A stretch of 64,000 bases of DNA from Diphasiastrum complanatum. Its lineage: Eukaryota; Streptophyta; Lycopodiopsida; Lycopodiales; Lycopodiaceae. Under the pieces are notes generated by a model, which was not told the origin of the DNA, ran no database searches, and saw only the letters and a list, made by a program, of their open reading frames with translations. Position numbers and translations under genes: made by a program. Positions 62,372-64,000 of this stretch are shown here, piece by piece. The stretch's first letter is position 1, and the number at the start of each line of letters is the position of its first letter. The stretch lies in the NCBI GenBank assembly GCA_029204225.1, contig CM055101.1, forward strand, positions 4,459,391-4,523,390, given 5' to 3'.

Positions 62372-62646
62372 AGTTAGAATTAAAGTTAGAATCACTGTGT
62401 TACTGTACTGTGGGTCCTATCAGTGGATAGGGATCAATTGGCCTCGTCACGAGGCAAGTCGATGGGACACGCGTCCCGCCAACGACAACCTGGGTCATGC
62501 ATGGGTTGCCTGAGTGAACAACTATATGTACAGTGTAATTTCATTTTGAGAAATACAGTTGCTATGTGAGCTTGCTGAGGAGAGTGTTTTCTATCTGTGT
62601 TATTGTGTAGCATGATCTGTGTTCCTGTGCAAAGCAAATTCTAAGT
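62372..62646 (+). mobile_element. 3' LTR of the duplicated-RT copia element
   Basis: Follows the polypurine tract; same length as the 5' LTR. The differences are mainly C/T and A/G, as expected from deamination of methylated cytosines. Confidence 0.95.
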
Positions 62647-62651
62647 GAAAT

Positions 62652-64000
62652 GACATCTCTACCAACAATCACTTTGTTAGTAGAAGGAACGTAAACCTTG
62701 TAGGCTTAACTCAACTCACTATATCCAACAAAAATACCTTTTCTTGAAGATGGATCCTCCTTGGTCATATCATCAAGAGTAATATTGACATAGCATGTGC
62801 ATCCAAAAGTTCTAAGAAAATTGACACTCGGCCTCCTCTTGAATAGCATCTCAAAAGGTGTCCTCCCATCCAAAATAGCACTCAGCCACCTATTGCACAA
62901 GAAATTAGCACACAACAGAGCTTGTTCCCAAAATGGCTTATCATGTTTAGCACTTAATCTCATGGCTTTGGCACTTTCACATAAAGTCTTATTCTTCCTT
63001 TTAACCACTCCATTTTGTTGTGGGGTCCTTGGTGTTGTATACTCCCTCTGGATCATCACAAAAAACCTTGAGCTTGAAAGATATGTACTCACTCCTTAAG
63101 CACTTGATCCTTGTGGAAAATTGGTTCTCCCTTTCATTCTTGAACTTAACAAAGACATCATATTCTCCATCTTTGATCTTTAGTAGATAGATCCAACAAA
63201 ATCTACTAAAATCATCAATGAAAGTTACATACATCTCTCCACTATTGCTAATTGTAGTAATTTCATGAATATCTGAATGTACAACTTGAAAAAGCTTTGT
63301 AGATCTAGATGTAGATATAGTATAAGGTAGTCTATGTGACTTTGACAAAGCACGAGACTCACAAACATGATTGATACTTTTTAAGGAACTTGGAGGACCA
63401 ATCACAACTTGCTTCCTAGCAATTACCTCCAATGACTTGAAATTGAGGTGTCTCATCCTTTTATGCCAAACCTCTTGAATAGGTATTTGCTCTCTTGCAA
63501 CACATCCAACTTGGTTAGAAATAACACAAGCATCTAGTTTGAACAACTTTCCTTGCCTTTTATCTTTTGAAACCAAAATATCCTTCCTTTTGATCATACA
63601 AGCATCTCTATCAATCTCAACTTTGAGGCCTTTAATTAGCAATTGACTCACACTAAGTAAATTCTTGGTAATAGACGGAATGAACAAAACATGCTTAAAA
63701 TAAACATTCCTATTTGTAGAGAGAGAAATAGGAATTGTGCCCAATCCCTTTGATTGCACACTCACCATCATTGGCCGTGTAAATCACCCTCTTGTCATCT
63801 CCATATGCCAACAAAGAAGTGAAGTACTCTTTGTGAAAAGTCATGTGTGAACTTGCTCCACTATCAATCCACCATGGATCTAGATCTCCATCATTAGAAA
63901 GCATACATGAAGACAACACAAAAGCATCATCATTTGCATCTTGAACATCCAAACCATCCTCATCAAGAGTAAGATTACCTTGTTTTTCTCCTTGATCTCT
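62652..64000 (-). mobile_element. Minus-strand copia element, 5' part (protease, integrase), cut by the window edge
   Basis: On the minus strand: protease PWWIDSGASSHMTFHKEY, IPSITKNLLSVSQLLIKGLK, VWHKRMRHLNFKSLEVIARK, integrase VVHSDIHEITTISNSGEMYV, FIDDFSRFCWIYLLKIK, CLRSEYISFKLKVF (DNGGE lost by deletion), TPRTPQQNGVVKRKNKTL (Glu to Lys), FLRTFGCTCYVNI. It ends IVGRDVIS at the insertion point, where YEGNIPK continues at 54862 downward. Confidence 0.92.

Larger units (their letters stand above)
54868..62646 (+). mobile_element. Ty1/copia element with duplicated RT region and target duplication
   Basis: LTRs 54868-55142 and 62372-62646 are each 275 bp and differ at about 12 positions, nearly all transitions. 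PBS TGGTATCAGAGT at 55143, gag at 56455, polypurine tract AAGGGAGAG. The flanks are GAAAT (54863-54867 and 62647-62651); removing the element with one GAAAT restores the reading frame of the host copia. The interior contains the linker-RT-RNase H segment twice in tandem, 1727 bp apart. Confidence 0.95.

Overview
The window reads as repeat-rich nuclear DNA of a vascular plant. One host gene is recognisable: a minus-strand orthologue of plant ubiquitin-specific protease UBP14 (the USP5/isopeptidase T family). Its ATG is at about 51135 and I place sixteen coding exons down to 1927. Splice phases agree across every junction I could test. One short exon between 8533 and 14255 was not found, and the 3' part (UBA domains, His box) lies beyond the left edge. 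The protein differs from flowering-plant UBP14 in otherwise conserved stretches. With introns up to 14.5 kb, this makes a fern, lycophyte or gymnosperm more likely than a typical angiosperm (inference, not proven).

Almost everything else is retrotransposon. Intron 2020-8158 holds LINE fragments and a pol-less Ty3/gypsy chromovirus. Intron 8533-14255 holds a LINE copy, an ORF1-only LINE derivative, a gypsy integrase scrap and two LINE 3' tails. Intron 14706-20376 holds a young, internally deleted Ty1/copia element. Intron 20872-34133 holds gypsy pieces, copia LTRs with an unassigned 233-aa ORF, a 361-bp pure CT tract and the longest LINE. Intron 34723-49205 holds a 1.13-kb LTR miniature with a target-site duplication, a near-complete copia with a target-site duplication, a gypsy fragment and another LINE. 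Upstream of the gene, 54868-62646 is a copia element with a 1.73-kb internal tandem duplication, inserted precisely into an older minus-strand copia element that runs to the right edge.

The most unusual system is the LINE family. It ends in a conserved small hairpin and an AATAAA word followed by a (CT)n tail instead of poly(A). Several copies sit 5'-flush against (CT)n tracts in the same orientation, which suggests CT-microsatellite-directed insertion. The family carries an ORF1 C-terminal domain that resembles animal/algal L1-type ORF1 proteins more than the usual plant L1 ORF1, and it has spawned an ORF1-only non-autonomous form. No tRNA, rRNA or CRISPR features were seen.
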